Virus record (IMG/VR): IMGVR_UViG_3300050019_000121
Location: 1-45,658 of that record
Strand: one strand, 5' to 3'
DNA from: a virus
Length of the DNA stretch: 45,658 nucleotides
Shown: one piece after another, positions 1-9,399 of the stretch
Position numbering within the stretch: position 1 is the first letter of the stretch
Layout: every line of letters begins with the position of its first letter
Position numbers and translations under genes: made by a program
Notes under the pieces: generated by a model
Databases searched by the model: none
What the model saw: the letters and a program-made list of their open reading frames with translations, nothing else
Told to the model about the DNA's origin: nothing

Positions 1-127
1 CCAAACGCCCGCGCTGGCGATTTGGTCGGGGACAAAGCTATTGCTGTAAACGGCGGCGACCCGAACGCTCCGGCATCTGCTTTCACGAGTATGTGGGTTA
101 ATAAGTTTGAGCGCGGGGCACCTATTA
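1..127. repeat. Terminal direct repeat (left copy)
   Basis: These 127 bases are identical to 45532-45658. The reading frame of the gene starting at 44092 continues in phase across the joint, so the two ends are the same place on a circular or circularly permuted genome. An exact 127-base overlap is what a de Bruijn assembler with k=127 leaves on a closed circle, so this is probably an assembly overlap and not a true packaged terminal repeat. Confidence 0.93.
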
Positions 128-1803
128 ACGTCAATCATGTTGTTGCTCCATCGGCTAATGGTGGCCCAGGCTTTACGGTAGCCGACGCGCAGAAAAATCC
201 ATTTCTTATTTCGGCATATGTGAGAACGATTGCCGCGGACCCGGAGGGTAGAATTAACGCTGCAAAGCAAACGGCGTCCGCAATCAATACGGCCCTCGAT
301 AAGGGTATTCTGCCATCGGTGGATTCGGTTGCCTTAGTCGATCAGGCGGCAAGGCTTCACCCGGAAAGCATGGGCAATGCTTCTGATGACATTCATGGCA
401 GGCTACAAGGAAGTGCCGCAATGGAACTTCCAGAAGAGCAACGCAATACATATTTCAAATCTCTGAAAGAAGCGAGCCAAGGGCAAGACGTTCATCAAAC
501 CAATATAGCTGCCGCCGCATGGAAGCAGAAAACCGAGCAGGACAAGAATTTTCAAGAGCATCCCTACGATGAGAGTGCGCGGCGTCGTTGGACAGAACCG
601 GCAATGCCGATCGATCCGACGCAGCCGAATACGGTTGCTCCCGCGCTGGTGGACCGTGCGGCCAAAAGCGCGCGCATCGGCACCTTGAACCATACGCCGC
701 CGCCGCCCTTGCTCGACAAGGATGCAATGCCGAAGCTGCAAACTGCTTTGCAGGGACAGAACGCACCAGCCATTCTTGGCTCTATCTCGCAATCGCTACA
801 ACCTGACGAAATGCAAACGCTGCTGAAAGAGGAAGGTTTTCGCTCAAGCGTCACCGGCATGTCGCGTTCGGGCGATCCGGCAAAGATGAACGCCGCTTAT
901 TCATTCATGGACACGCAGCAGAAACAAAACCCTCTGGAATTTGAGAAGCAGTTTCCCGATGGTCTAAAAGACTTACGGGCGTGGCAAAGCAATTTGTCAT
1001 TCTATCCGCCTGACGAGGCGGCAAAGCGGCTGTTGCGGTCATACGACCCGGCTCAATCGGCGGCCCATGCGGCTTCCGATACTGTGGCGCACAAGCAACT
1101 TGAATCTGTTTCCGCCGATAATGTGGTGTCGAAGTTCTCGACTGGCATTGGTCCGATTGGAATTGGAGCGCGAGCGCCAGTTGGCGAGGATGCAGGTGTA
1201 GCCAAGGGCGCGCTGAAAGCCGATTACGACAAAAATTACAAGGATGGATTTGCCGCCACTGGCGATGCCACGATGGCCGACAAGTTTGCGATGGAAAAAC
1301 TCAATCTCAAATACGCTGTGTCGCCGACCAATGGCAATAAGGTCATGGCGAACGCCCCCGAGCGTTCTTATCCGATGGTTGGGGGATCATACGACTGGAT
1401 GGCAAATCAACTCGACGAGGCGGTTGCAAAGTCAGTTGGTGTAACGAAGGCAAGCGGAGCCTACGATAAAAACACGCCTGCTGGCGAATTGTACGGCACC
1501 GTTGCGCCCGGCGAAACCTTCGGCAACGAAACACCAGGTGAGCGCAGGTACGGTGCAAAACGGGCACTCGTATCCGATCAGACGACAGACCGAGACATAG
1601 CCAGCGGAAAACCGCCTAGCTATCAAGTCATCGTACAGGATACAAATGGCAGATGGTCGGCGCTGACTGGCGCGACCGTTGAAGGTTCAAATACACCGCA
1701 GCGGTTCCGCTTCGATCCGACCACACCGTTTGCCGAGCGTGCCGCATCAATGAATAAACTGCGCGAGATGGCGGCTGGCGTGACCTCAGAGCAGCAACCG
1801 TAA
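1..1803 (+). CDS. Internal virion protein with transglycosylase domain, C-terminal part (wraps from 44092)
   Basis: This is the C-terminal 600 residues of a 1,080-residue protein whose start lies at 44092. The frame is open from base 1 and stays in phase when the 127-base terminal overlap is collapsed, so the gene is cut only by where the circle was opened. The lytic transglycosylase domain is in the part at the other end of the window; this part is mostly hydrophilic and helical with no motif I recognise. By position after the tail tubular genes it corresponds to a T7 gp15/gp16-type ejected core protein, which helps DNA cross the cell envelope. Its stop (TAATG) overlaps the next start by one base. 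Confidence 0.85.
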   Translation, partial: PNARAGDLVGDKAIAVNGGDPNAPASAFTSMWVNKFERGAPINVNHVVAPSANGGPGFTVADAQKNPFLISAYVRTIAADPEGRINAAKQTASAINTALDKGILPSVDSVALVDQAARLHPESMGNASDDIHGRLQGSAAMELPEEQRNTYFKSLKEASQGQDVHQTNIAAAAWKQKTEQDKNFQEHPYDESARRRWTEPAMPIDPTQPNTVAPALVDRAAKSARIGTLNHTPPPPLLDKDAMPKLQTALQGQNAPAILGSISQSLQPDEMQTLLKEEGFRSSVTGMSRSGDPAKMNAAYSFMDTQQKQNPLEFEKQFPDGLKDLRAWQSNLSFYPPDEAAKRLLRSYDPAQSAAHAASDTVAHKQLESVSADNVVSKFSTGIGPIGIGARAPVGEDAGVAKGALKADYDKNYKDGFAATGDATMADKFAMEKLNLKYAVSPTNGNKVMANAPERSYPMVGGSYDWMANQLDEAVAKSVGVTKASGAYDKNTPAGELYGTVAPGETFGNETPGERRYGAKRALVSDQTTDRDIASGKPPSYQVIVQDTNGRWSALTGATVEGSNTPQRFRFDPTTPFAERAASMNKLREMAAGVTSEQQP

Positions 1804-4800
1804 TGCCCGCACAAATCTTCACCGAAGGCCAAGACCCGCTGGACACACAGGGCGTCAATCCGGCTGGCCGTATGCCGACCGGAACGCCAGCGCCCGATGC
1901 GTTCGCATATCCTACAGGCCCACAGGTTGTCGGCGCGGCGTTTCGGCAGAACAATCCTGTCGTATCGGTATTGGACGCGCTGAGCAAAGGCTCGCCCGAT
2001 ATGACGCCAGTGCCTGACTACAATCCGGTCAAACGGTTATCCGGCACGAAAGACGACGACCTAATTGAGCAATCATTGGCTGACGTTAATCCCGCGCAGA
2101 CCGACGCACGCATTGCCAAAAAGAATGCCGAGATCAAGGATCAGCAGACGCTATCGGCATCCGGTTGGTCCGGTACGGTTGCATCGATTGCGGCTGGCGC
2201 TACCGACCCTTCATGGTTCATTCCGATCTTGGGGGAGGCCCATGCCGCAGCAGGAGTTGGACTTGCCATGCGCATCGCCCGAGGCATGGGCGAGGGATTA
2301 GGAAAATCCGTCATTTCGGAAGCCGGTCTGCAATTGTCTCAAGTCACTCGCGCACCGCAAGCCAGCGCCGAAAATATAGCCACCAACACACTGCTGATGG
2401 GCTTGATCGGCGCCGGCTTGGGGATGCTATCGCCAGCCGAGCGTGTGGCGGCGCGGGATGGATTGGATGCAACGCGCAAGGATTTGTCGCCGGGTGCCGC
2501 AACCGAAGCTATGGCGACGGTCAAGGCCGGTGGTGAAGCGCCTGAATTGCCGCTGTACGATAAGGCGTCAATCGTCCCTGACGGCGTACCGGAACCGAAA
2601 ACACTAGCGACCGATTTGAGTGCCGCAAGTTCCGACACCCGCACTATGAAGCTTTCGCGCATTATGCTGCCAGACAATATGATGTCGGCGCTGAAACAGG
2701 TTCCCGGTGTCGGATCGGCGATTGATTGGACCGACAAAGTGCTGATGGGATTTTCCCCGACACTGCGGGTATTCTCATCGGACTCGCTGGTGGCCAAGCG
2801 CGCGATGGGCGATCTGGCCGAAACATCATTGAGGTTCACACAGGCCGACAGTGGCATCACCACGGCGCGCGGTGGCATTCCTCTTGATCGGCTTGTCAAA
2901 ATGCAAGCCCATGACGGCCAACTTACCGGCTCGCAAATCCTGCGCGATCAGTTCATTGCTTATCGTGGAATGACGGATGAAAAACTGCCTATGCAAAGGG
3001 CGATGCTGGCCGATGCACGAGGTAAATCTAACATGCTTTCATTCGATGATTTCAAAACAGAAGTGAGCGGCGCGATGACCAACGGCGATGTTCATGCCGT
3101 GCCGGAGGTCCAGACGGCAGCGCAACAAATCCGTTCACAGGTGCTCGACCCGGTAACACGGCTCGCACAGCGCACAATGGGGCCGGATGGAAAGCCGATG
3201 CTTGGTGAGGCGCTTGAACCACCGAAGGGCGACAAAAGTTTTTTCCCGCGCATCTGGAACAAGCAAGCCATCGCTGCCGGATACAACGACATAAAAAAGA
3301 CGTTCACCGATTGGCTCGAAAGCGAGCAGGGTATTAAGGCGGCGGCAAAGGACCGTATCACTGGCCATGCCGAGCGACTTGAAGCTTCCGAAAAGCGCAT
3401 CACCAACCTTGAGAAAAAGATTGAAGCTTATCCGGTCAACAATAAGGCTCGTGCAGATCACGAATATGAATTGAGACTAGAGAATGAAACTAACGCCGGC
3501 ATTCGGGCGGCGATTGAAAAGGAAATAAACGATTGGCATGGCGACAGCGTTACAGCCGCCAAGGCTGCGCTTAGGGCTCGTGCGAAAGCGGAAGTAGGAC
3601 GCGAGGCAGACAAGCCACGACTACGCGCTGCCGATCCAGAGGTTGACGCCGCTGTTCGCACAATCATGAAAACGCCGCGCGATCTATCGCGCCAGGAACT
3701 CGAAAGCCGCGCTGCCGAGATTGTGAACAGGATCAATACAGCGCCGGATGGTCGGCTACCTTATGACATTGCCAGCGGCGGCCCAATGATGGGGCCACCG
3801 GGTGAACATCAGCAAGTGCGTGGGTCGCTCAATTCACGCGACTTCGCCATCCCTACGTCGCTGGTAAAGGACTTCGTTAACACCGATACCGAACACGTTA
3901 TCTCATCGCATTTACGCACGGTGCTACCGGACATTCACCTGACCGACCGTTTTGGCGATGTCGAAATGACCGACGTGTTTAAGAAGATGAATGACGAATA
4001 CGATGCCAAGTTGGCAACCGCAAAAAGCGCCAAGCAACAGACCGCGCTCGACACCGAAAAAAAGGCGATGATGCGCGATATTGCCGCGACCAGAGATCGC
4101 GTGCGCAATACCTACGGATGGGAAATGGCAAGCACCCAACCTAATGCTGCACGCATCGCCAATGTAGCGCGTAATTACAATCTCATCGCCGATCTTGGCA
4201 CGTCTGTCTTTAACCGTTTGACGGATTCGACCAATGCGGTGTGGCGGCACGGCCTGATGAATGTCTTTGGAGACGGCTATTTCCCGTTTCTAAAATCGAT
4301 GCTCGGCATGGGCGACGGGTTTGCCACTACCGCGCGGCAGTCGATGAAGGATATGGGCGTTGGCATCGACTCGGCAATTGGCAATTTATCGCGCCAATGG
4401 GGCGATGTGATTGACAACAACATGCCGGGCTCGAAATTCGAGCGTGCATTGGCATGGTCGGCAAACAAATCGATGATGGTCAACCTGCACGGCCCTTGGA
4501 CAGACAGCATGAAAACGATGTCTGGGACCGTGGCCGCTGCGGACTTTTTACGTACAGCCGAACGGATCGCTGGCGGTACTCATACGCAGGCCGACATTCA
4601 ACGCATGGCGCAGGCTGGTATCGAGCCCGCGATGGCGACCCGCATCTGGAACGCATACAAAGACGGCGGCGGCAAGGAATTTGGCACCGGCACCCACATC
4701 GCCAATACGGCGGATTGGGCCGACACTCAGGCGCGCGATGTGTTCTCGTCGGCCATAGCTCGCGACGCCGATATGGCGGTGCTTACCCCCGGCATGGAAA

Positions 4801-5408
4801 AGCCGCTTTGGATGAGCAGCCCGATTGTCTCGCTGCTTGGGCAATTCAAATCCTTTGTGGCAGCGGCCCATGAAAAGGTGCTGATTTCAAACATGCAGCA
4901 GATGGACGCCCGTACCTTGCAGGGCCTAATCGCAAGCCTCGGCATGGGCATGATTTCCTATCGGGCATACACTCTTTGGAGCGGGGCGCCGGTCAGCGAT
5001 CGGCCGCAGGATTGGATCAAGGAAGGAATTTCCCGCTCGGTGATTATGGGATGGTTTTCCGAGATTAATTCGATGCAGGCCAAATTCAGCGGGGGAACCA
5101 CCGATATGTTCCGCGCCATCGGGGCCGATCATCCCCTGTCCAGGCGGCAGAGCAATAGCGCCTTATCTGAATTGTTGGGGCCAACCTATTCCCGGCTTGA
5201 GGGCATAGCGGGCGGCGTCAATGACGCCTTCCACGGCACATGGACGGCGATGGACACCCACAAGTTCCGGCAGGCTATTTTCCTGCAAAACCTGTTCGCG
5301 GTTCGGCGGTTGCTGGACAGCGTTGAGGACGGCGTAAATGAGCGCATGGGAATTCGCCCCCTGAACAGAGACCCTAGCCTATGGCCCGGCGCTGCCACGC
5401 GCCACTAG
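1803..5408 (+). CDS. Large internal virion (ejection) protein
   Basis: This 1,201-residue protein directly follows the transglycosylase-bearing virion protein and precedes the tail spike, the place of gp16-like internal core proteins in T7-type podoviruses. It has hydrophobic glycine/alanine-rich segments near residues 125-175 and 195-211 and another near 1035-1062, with a long charged coiled-coil-like middle (about 510-610). The segment near residue 1018 (QFKSFV) resembles the C-terminal region of many large internal virion proteins. The inferred role is forming part of an ejection channel in the cell envelope. No enzymatic motif is visible. The start at 1803 overlaps the previous stop by one base. 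Confidence 0.75.
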   Translation: MPAQIFTEGQDPLDTQGVNPAGRMPTGTPAPDAFAYPTGPQVVGAAFRQNNPVVSVLDALSKGSPDMTPVPDYNPVKRLSGTKDDDLIEQSLADVNPAQTDARIAKKNAEIKDQQTLSASGWSGTVASIAAGATDPSWFIPILGEAHAAAGVGLAMRIARGMGEGLGKSVISEAGLQLSQVTRAPQASAENIATNTLLMGLIGAGLGMLSPAERVAARDGLDATRKDLSPGAATEAMATVKAGGEAPELPLYDKASIVPDGVPEPKTLATDLSAASSDTRTMKLSRIMLPDNMMSALKQVPGVGSAIDWTDKVLMGFSPTLRVFSSDSLVAKRAMGDLAETSLRFTQADSGITTARGGIPLDRLVKMQAHDGQLTGSQILRDQFIAYRGMTDEKLPMQRAMLADARGKSNMLSFDDFKTEVSGAMTNGDVHAVPEVQTAAQQIRSQVLDPVTRLAQRTMGPDGKPMLGEALEPPKGDKSFFPRIWNKQAIAAGYNDIKKTFTDWLESEQGIKAAAKDRITGHAERLEASEKRITNLEKKIEAYPVNNKARADHEYELRLENETNAGIRAAIEKEINDWHGDSVTAAKAALRARAKAEVGREADKPRLRAADPEVDAAVRTIMKTPRDLSRQELESRAAEIVNRINTAPDGRLPYDIASGGPMMGPPGEHQQVRGSLNSRDFAIPTSLVKDFVNTDTEHVISSHLRTVLPDIHLTDRFGDVEMTDVFKKMNDEYDAKLATAKSAKQQTALDTEKKAMMRDIAATRDRVRNTYGWEMASTQPNAARIANVARNYNLIADLGTSVFNRLTDSTNAVWRHGLMNVFGDGYFPFLKSMLGMGDGFATTARQSMKDMGVGIDSAIGNLSRQWGDVIDNNMPGSKFERALAWSANKSMMVNLHGPWTDSMKTMSGTVAAADFLRTAERIAGGTHTQADIQRMAQAGIEPAMATRIWNAYKDGGGKEFGTGTHIANTADWADTQARDVFSSAIARDADMAVLTPGMEKPLWMSSPIVSLLGQFKSFVAAAHEKVLISNMQQMDARTLQGLIASLGMGMISYRAYTLWSGAPVSDRPQDWIKEGISRSVIMGWFSEINSMQAKFSGGTTDMFRAIGADHPLSRRQSNSALSELLGPTYSRLEGIAGGVNDAFHGTWTAMDTHKFRQAIFLQNLFAVRRLLDSVEDGVNERMGIRPLNRDPSLWPGAATRH

Positions 5409-5410
5409 GC

Positions 5411-5422
5411 CGGTGCGTTGCG
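5411..5422 (+). promoter_or_regulatory. 12-bp conserved motif, copy 1, within a small hairpin
   Basis: CGGTGCGTTGCG lies in the 45-base gap between the internal virion protein and the tail spike, 31 bases before the spike start. It is one of six perfect copies in the genome, all upstream of a gene read in the same direction. Here it sits inside a hairpin formed by GCCGGT (5409-5414) and ACCGGC (5427-5432). No U-run follows, so it is unlikely to be an ordinary terminator. Confidence 0.55.
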
Positions 5423-5453
5423 CGGAACCGGCTAAGCGTCATTCTGCCTCCCC

Positions 5454-7853
5454 ATGCAGGCCCTCCGTAGGCTGTTCTTTGCCGTCCTAATCGCCATTGG
5501 CGGGGTGCTGCCTGCGCTGGCGCAAGGGCCGCCGCCGGCCGTGCCGGTACTGCCAGACACCGAGCGGCGCACCACCTACACGCTGACGGCGCAGACCGGC
5601 CCGTTCCCGGTTAATTTTGCCATCTACGGCGACGGTTCCGACTATCAGGATTGGATCACGGTTTGGCTCAACGGCGCGCTGGTCGATCCATCGACCTACA
5701 CGTTCACGAGCTCGAGCGGCTCGCTGACCACGTTGCCGCGCCCGATCACCAACGCGCAGATCACTTTCAATAACTCAACCACCGGCACGGTGCAGATCGT
5801 CGGCGCCCGCCGCCCGCGCCGTACGTCGCAATTCACGCAGGGCAAGCCGGTTGCCGCGCGCGATCTCAACCAGATTTATACCGATATTGTCGCGGTCGAG
5901 CGCGAGATTTGGGACAAGACAAACGACACGACCGGCCGCATACTGCAATTTCCGGCTGGCGAAACATTCCCGTTAATGCCGAACGCGACCGGCCGCCTCA
6001 ACAGTTTACTCGGCTTCGACGCGGCGGGCTCTCCTTCGCTTTATCCAACCACTAGCTCACCTTTCTCGATTTACTTCCTGCAATCCGGCACCGGCGCGGT
6101 TAACCGCACGATGTTGGATAAATCGCGCGACACCATCAATGCGAAAGATTTCGGCGCGGTTTGTGATGGAACAACTAACGATGCGACGGCTATCCAAGCC
6201 GCTATCACGCAGGCGTCGTCGTCCTTATCGATTTCAAAGACTGTCGTTTTGCCCGCTGGCGTTTGTAAGCACAATAGCACGCTTACCATCGCGGCGAACG
6301 GTGTCACATTGCAAGGTGCGGGCAAAGGCTATCAAAATCTTTTCCCGACAGCGACCGGCGGAACGAAGCTGCTTTGGGGCGGCGGCGCATCGCCGCAAAT
6401 TATTTTTGGCCTCAATGCCGTTGGACAGCCGACCTTCGGCGGTGGGATCAAGGATGTTTCGTTTGATGGTGGTGCGGTTGCCACCTACGGCATCGAGATT
6501 AAGGATGCAACTTATTATTCAATCTCAAACGTCCAATTGCAGGGCCAAGTCACAGCATCGATCTGGCTAACAAACACAACGAATGCCGGTACTCAATTTC
6601 CAACAGCTCACGGCAGCCTTGATCGAATTTCAATCTCATTACGTGGCAACGGTACAGATAGCGCGCACGGTATTCTGTGCGACGGCGTAGGCTCTAGCGC
6701 GGAAGGTGTTACGCTTAGTAATTGGACTGAGATTTCAATTCAGCACGCCAATGGCGATGGTATCCATGTTGTTGAGCGGTGTGATGCGATTGAGTTGCGG
6801 GCCGTCCAAACGGCTCGCGCCAATAGCACCGAAACCGGCATTGGCCTTCATGCCGTTGGCGATGCTTCGGCAGCGGTATCAAAATGGCATATCGTAGGTG
6901 CAAATTTTGGATCAGGTGTTAAAGTTGATACCGCAGGCAGTGGGCCGGGGTATGGCGCATGGGGATGGATTATTGATGACCTTCCAGGTGCCGCCGATGT
7001 TAATTCCGGCATCACGCCAGCCAACTTAATCTCAGGTTCCGGTGACACTTATGTTGCTGCTATCGATGCCGATGGCAATCGTTATGGTCCGTTTACGTGG
7101 CAAGATTTTACGGGGAATTGGGACAGCAACACACGTGACGGCGTTCACATATTTTTTGACCCGGCTGCACATATTGGTAAGATTTGGTCAACTCAGAATG
7201 GAACGAGCTACCGCGATCTTTGGATTGACGGGGCGCTAATCTCTATCGGAGCCACCAACGGAACCGTTGGGATTGGAGTGTCCGCGGTCACATCGTCTTT
7301 TCTTAAGATTGCCGCCGGGACAACCGCAAAATCTCAGATCAGGCTAACGCCAGGTGTTGCACCAACGTCTCCGGTTGATGGCGATGTTTGGTATGACGGC
7401 ACGAATTATAATGTTCGGCAAAGCACAAACTCGCGCGTCGTCGCATTAAACGGTGTGGCAGCTACGACCGTCAATGGTCAGACTTGTACGCTTGGATCAA
7501 CCTGTCAAACTGGCGGCATCTATAGCGCCTCGGCCCCAACCATTGCATCCGGTTTTTGCTCAACAGGATCGCCGGTTACAACGGTATCTGCCAGCAATGG
7601 CACGGCAGCCTTTGACATTCTGATCGGCGCGGCTACCTGTGGCTCGACCGGCACGCTGACAATGCCAGCCGCGACGACCGGATGGGTTTGCAGCGCGACG
7701 GACGTAACTACGCCAGCGGGCCATAACGTAGTGCAGACCGGAACGAACGGTTCGACAACGGCAGTGGTCCTAACTGACTATTCCCGCACGGCCGGGACGG
7801 CGCAGAACTTCCTAGCTGCCGACCATATCCATGTGATGTGTTCGGGGTACTGA
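5454..7853 (+). CDS. Tail spike/fibre with T7-type anchor and pectate-lyase-like beta helix
   Basis: The 799-residue product has a T7 gp17-like tail fibre anchor at about residues 35-165 (YGDGSDYQDWITVWLNG and a conserved ARDLNQIYTDI stretch). From about residue 228 it has the KDFGAVCDGTTNDATAIQ signature that opens pectate-lyase-superfamily beta helices of phage tail spikes, followed by beta-rich repeats and a serine/threonine-rich end. Its role is host surface recognition, perhaps polysaccharide cleavage. The first 24 residues look like a Sec signal peptide (basic QALRR, hydrophobic core, ALA-Q cleavage site), which is unusual for a virion protein. There is no good ribosome binding site before the ATG; a GTG at residue 30 preceded by AAGGG would remove the signal. 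Confidence 0.85.
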   Translation: MQALRRLFFAVLIAIGGVLPALAQGPPPAVPVLPDTERRTTYTLTAQTGPFPVNFAIYGDGSDYQDWITVWLNGALVDPSTYTFTSSSGSLTTLPRPITNAQITFNNSTTGTVQIVGARRPRRTSQFTQGKPVAARDLNQIYTDIVAVEREIWDKTNDTTGRILQFPAGETFPLMPNATGRLNSLLGFDAAGSPSLYPTTSSPFSIYFLQSGTGAVNRTMLDKSRDTINAKDFGAVCDGTTNDATAIQAAITQASSSLSISKTVVLPAGVCKHNSTLTIAANGVTLQGAGKGYQNLFPTATGGTKLLWGGGASPQIIFGLNAVGQPTFGGGIKDVSFDGGAVATYGIEIKDATYYSISNVQLQGQVTASIWLTNTTNAGTQFPTAHGSLDRISISLRGNGTDSAHGILCDGVGSSAEGVTLSNWTEISIQHANGDGIHVVERCDAIELRAVQTARANSTETGIGLHAVGDASAAVSKWHIVGANFGSGVKVDTAGSGPGYGAWGWIIDDLPGAADVNSGITPANLISGSGDTYVAAIDADGNRYGPFTWQDFTGNWDSNTRDGVHIFFDPAAHIGKIWSTQNGTSYRDLWIDGALISIGATNGTVGIGVSAVTSSFLKIAAGTTAKSQIRLTPGVAPTSPVDGDVWYDGTNYNVRQSTNSRVVALNGVAATTVNGQTCTLGSTCQTGGIYSASAPTIASGFCSTGSPVTTVSASNGTAAFDILIGAATCGSTGTLTMPAATTGWVCSATDVTTPAGHNVVQTGTNGSTTAVVLTDYSRTAGTAQNFLAADHIHVMCSGY

Positions 7854-7854
7854 T

Positions 7855-8331
7855 ATGACCACTTGGCCACATGATGATACGGCATCAAAGAACGCCTTCT
7901 ATGGGAATTTTCAATCTCCCGGCTGGCAAGATTTGAACCTCACTCACTACATCCCTCCGTTCCAAATGTATTATGCGAAGCAGCCGATGAACCACGGCCT
8001 GCTGGTGCATCATCTAATCGTTCCCTCGCTCACTATTGTCTTTCAGGAAATCTGGGACGAGTGCAATCACGATCAGGCCGCAGTAGATACGCTGGGCGCC
8101 AGCGATTGGGGGGGGTGTTTTAATATTCGTAGTATTGCTGGCTCTGGCAATTGGTCCAATCACTCCTGGGCCTGTGCCGTAGATATATCTCCGACGACCA
8201 ATGGATTTAATACCGGGCACGGCACACAATCAAACACTGTCGTATCAGCGTTCAAGGACCAAGGCGCTCTGTGGGGTGGCGACTACCACGGTCGCACCGA
8301 TCCTATGCACTTTGAATTTGTTTCTCGATAG
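7855..8331 (+). CDS. Endolysin, M15-family peptidase
   Basis: The 158-residue protein carries the zinc-binding pattern of M15 peptidases (VanY/D-Ala-D-Ala carboxypeptidase and L-Ala-D-Glu endopeptidase types): SNHSWACAVD with His103 and Asp110, then PMHFEF with His152. An Arg-containing strand precedes them (NIRSIAG). The length is normal for a single-domain phage endolysin with no cell-wall-binding domain. There is no signal peptide, so it would need a holin for release. It starts one base after the tail spike stop and is followed by a holin-like gene, forming the first part of the lysis cassette. Confidence 0.85.
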   Translation: MTTWPHDDTASKNAFYGNFQSPGWQDLNLTHYIPPFQMYYAKQPMNHGLLVHHLIVPSLTIVFQEIWDECNHDQAAVDTLGASDWGGCFNIRSIAGSGNWSNHSWACAVDISPTTNGFNTGHGTQSNTVVSAFKDQGALWGGDYHGRTDPMHFEFVSR

Positions 8332-8343
8332 GAAGGATAGAAT

Positions 8344-8709
8344 ATGAATCTCACTATTGTTCAAAAGATTGCTTTAATAATCGGCGTACTAGGCTTCACG
8401 GCCACTGCCGGTACGCAACTCACCGATATATTCGCTCCATTCGGTTCGTATGCGCCACTGATAGTGAAGGAAATTGTGTCGGTTGCTGGATTTGCTTCAG
8501 GCGTCCTTGGCATCGTTTTGGCTTTCATCACTGGGCAGGCAAATGCTGTCAGGGTTGTTAAGGCTATGCCGGGAGTAGAAGGGATTACTGTTAATGCTCA
8601 GGCTAGTCAGGCTCTAGCCGCATTAGCAGTTGATCCTAATGAAGCTAAGATAAACATAGTTCCCGGCGCTCAGGACGCCGTCGCTCAAACCGCAAAAGGT
8701 GCATCATGA
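8344..8709 (+). CDS. Holin-like membrane protein
   Basis: The 121-residue protein has two hydrophobic segments near residues 8-28 and 40-64 and a soluble alanine/valine-rich tail. It lies 12 bases after the endolysin stop, with a purine-rich GGAAGG ribosome binding site. Its length and topology fit a class II holin, but the family cannot be fixed from sequence alone. The last four bases (ATGA) overlap the start of the lipoprotein gene, indicating translational coupling. Confidence 0.6.
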   Translation: MNLTIVQKIALIIGVLGFTATAGTQLTDIFAPFGSYAPLIVKEIVSVAGFASGVLGIVLAFITGQANAVRVVKAMPGVEGITVNAQASQALAALAVDPNEAKINIVPGAQDAVAQTAKGAS

Positions 8710-9095
8710 AAAAGCTTGTCCTAGGACTTGCGCTGGCACTTGGCCTAACGGCCTGTGCATCGCTACAGAATGATTGGGCTGTTCTTACTTCGTCGCAAGT
8801 TACGGTCACGACCGTTGCCGTCGCTGGCAATACCTTCGACGCCCTGGAGGCTACTGCTACGGCGTACCTTCGATTGCCTCGGTGCAGTGGCACAAACGGA
8901 CCCGCCTGCCGTAGCCCAAGCGCTACTGCGGCGATCATTCCCGCTGTCCGTTCGGGTAGGGTTGCAAGGAACAACTTGGAACAGTTCTTCACCGACCATC
9001 CAGGTCAGCTTGGACCGCAAGGCTTGTACGATGCTCTCCAAGCCTCAATAAGCACGCTGCAAGGCGTGATCGCGCAGTATCAGATCAAAGGATAA
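8706..9095 (+). CDS. Small lipoprotein
   Basis: The 129-residue protein begins with a lipoprotein signal: MKK, a hydrophobic stretch, and the lipobox LTAC with Cys17 as the lipidated residue. The mature part has two further cysteines (LPRCSGTNGPAC). In a lysis cassette it could be an outer-membrane spanin partner or a superinfection-exclusion lipoprotein, but it is longer than typical Rz1 proteins and not proline-rich. It overlaps the holin-like gene by ATGA. Confidence 0.7.
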   Translation: MKKLVLGLALALGLTACASLQNDWAVLTSSQVTVTTVAVAGNTFDALEATATAYLRLPRCSGTNGPACRSPSATAAIIPAVRSGRVARNNLEQFFTDHPGQLGPQGLYDALQASISTLQGVIAQYQIKG

Positions 9096-9101
9096 TCGAA
9101 C

Positions 9102-9398
9102 ATGATTGACACAATTATACTGGCCGCGATCAGCATGATGACTACATTTCTGCCGTTGATTAACAGTTCAACGCAGGTAGCGAAGTTCATCGAAATGTTG
9201 ATCCAGATATTGCCGGCGATCGAGAAGCTGGCGATGGACCTCGTGCAGCCGATAAAGAACATCATCAATTCGTTGAGCGCAAATCCCGCTACGGATGCGG
9301 TGCAGATGAAGGCGTTGCAGGATTTGGACACCCAATACGATCAGGCGTTTGAAGCTGTTGCCACCGCGGCGCAAGCGGAAGATGCCGCTAAGGCATAA
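9102..9398 (+). CDS. Small hydrophobic protein, function unknown
   Basis: This is a 98-residue protein with a hydrophobic N-terminal half (about residues 1-50) and an acidic, alanine-rich helical C-terminus. It sits between the lipoprotein and a single-pass membrane protein in the lysis region, spaced 6 bases from the previous stop. I do not recognise a family. Confidence 0.6.
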   Translation: MIDTIILAAISMMTTFLPLINSSTQVAKFIEMLIQILPAIEKLAMDLVQPIKNIINSLSANPATDAVQMKALQDLDTQYDQAFEAVATAAQAEDAAKA

Positions 9399-9399
9399 C

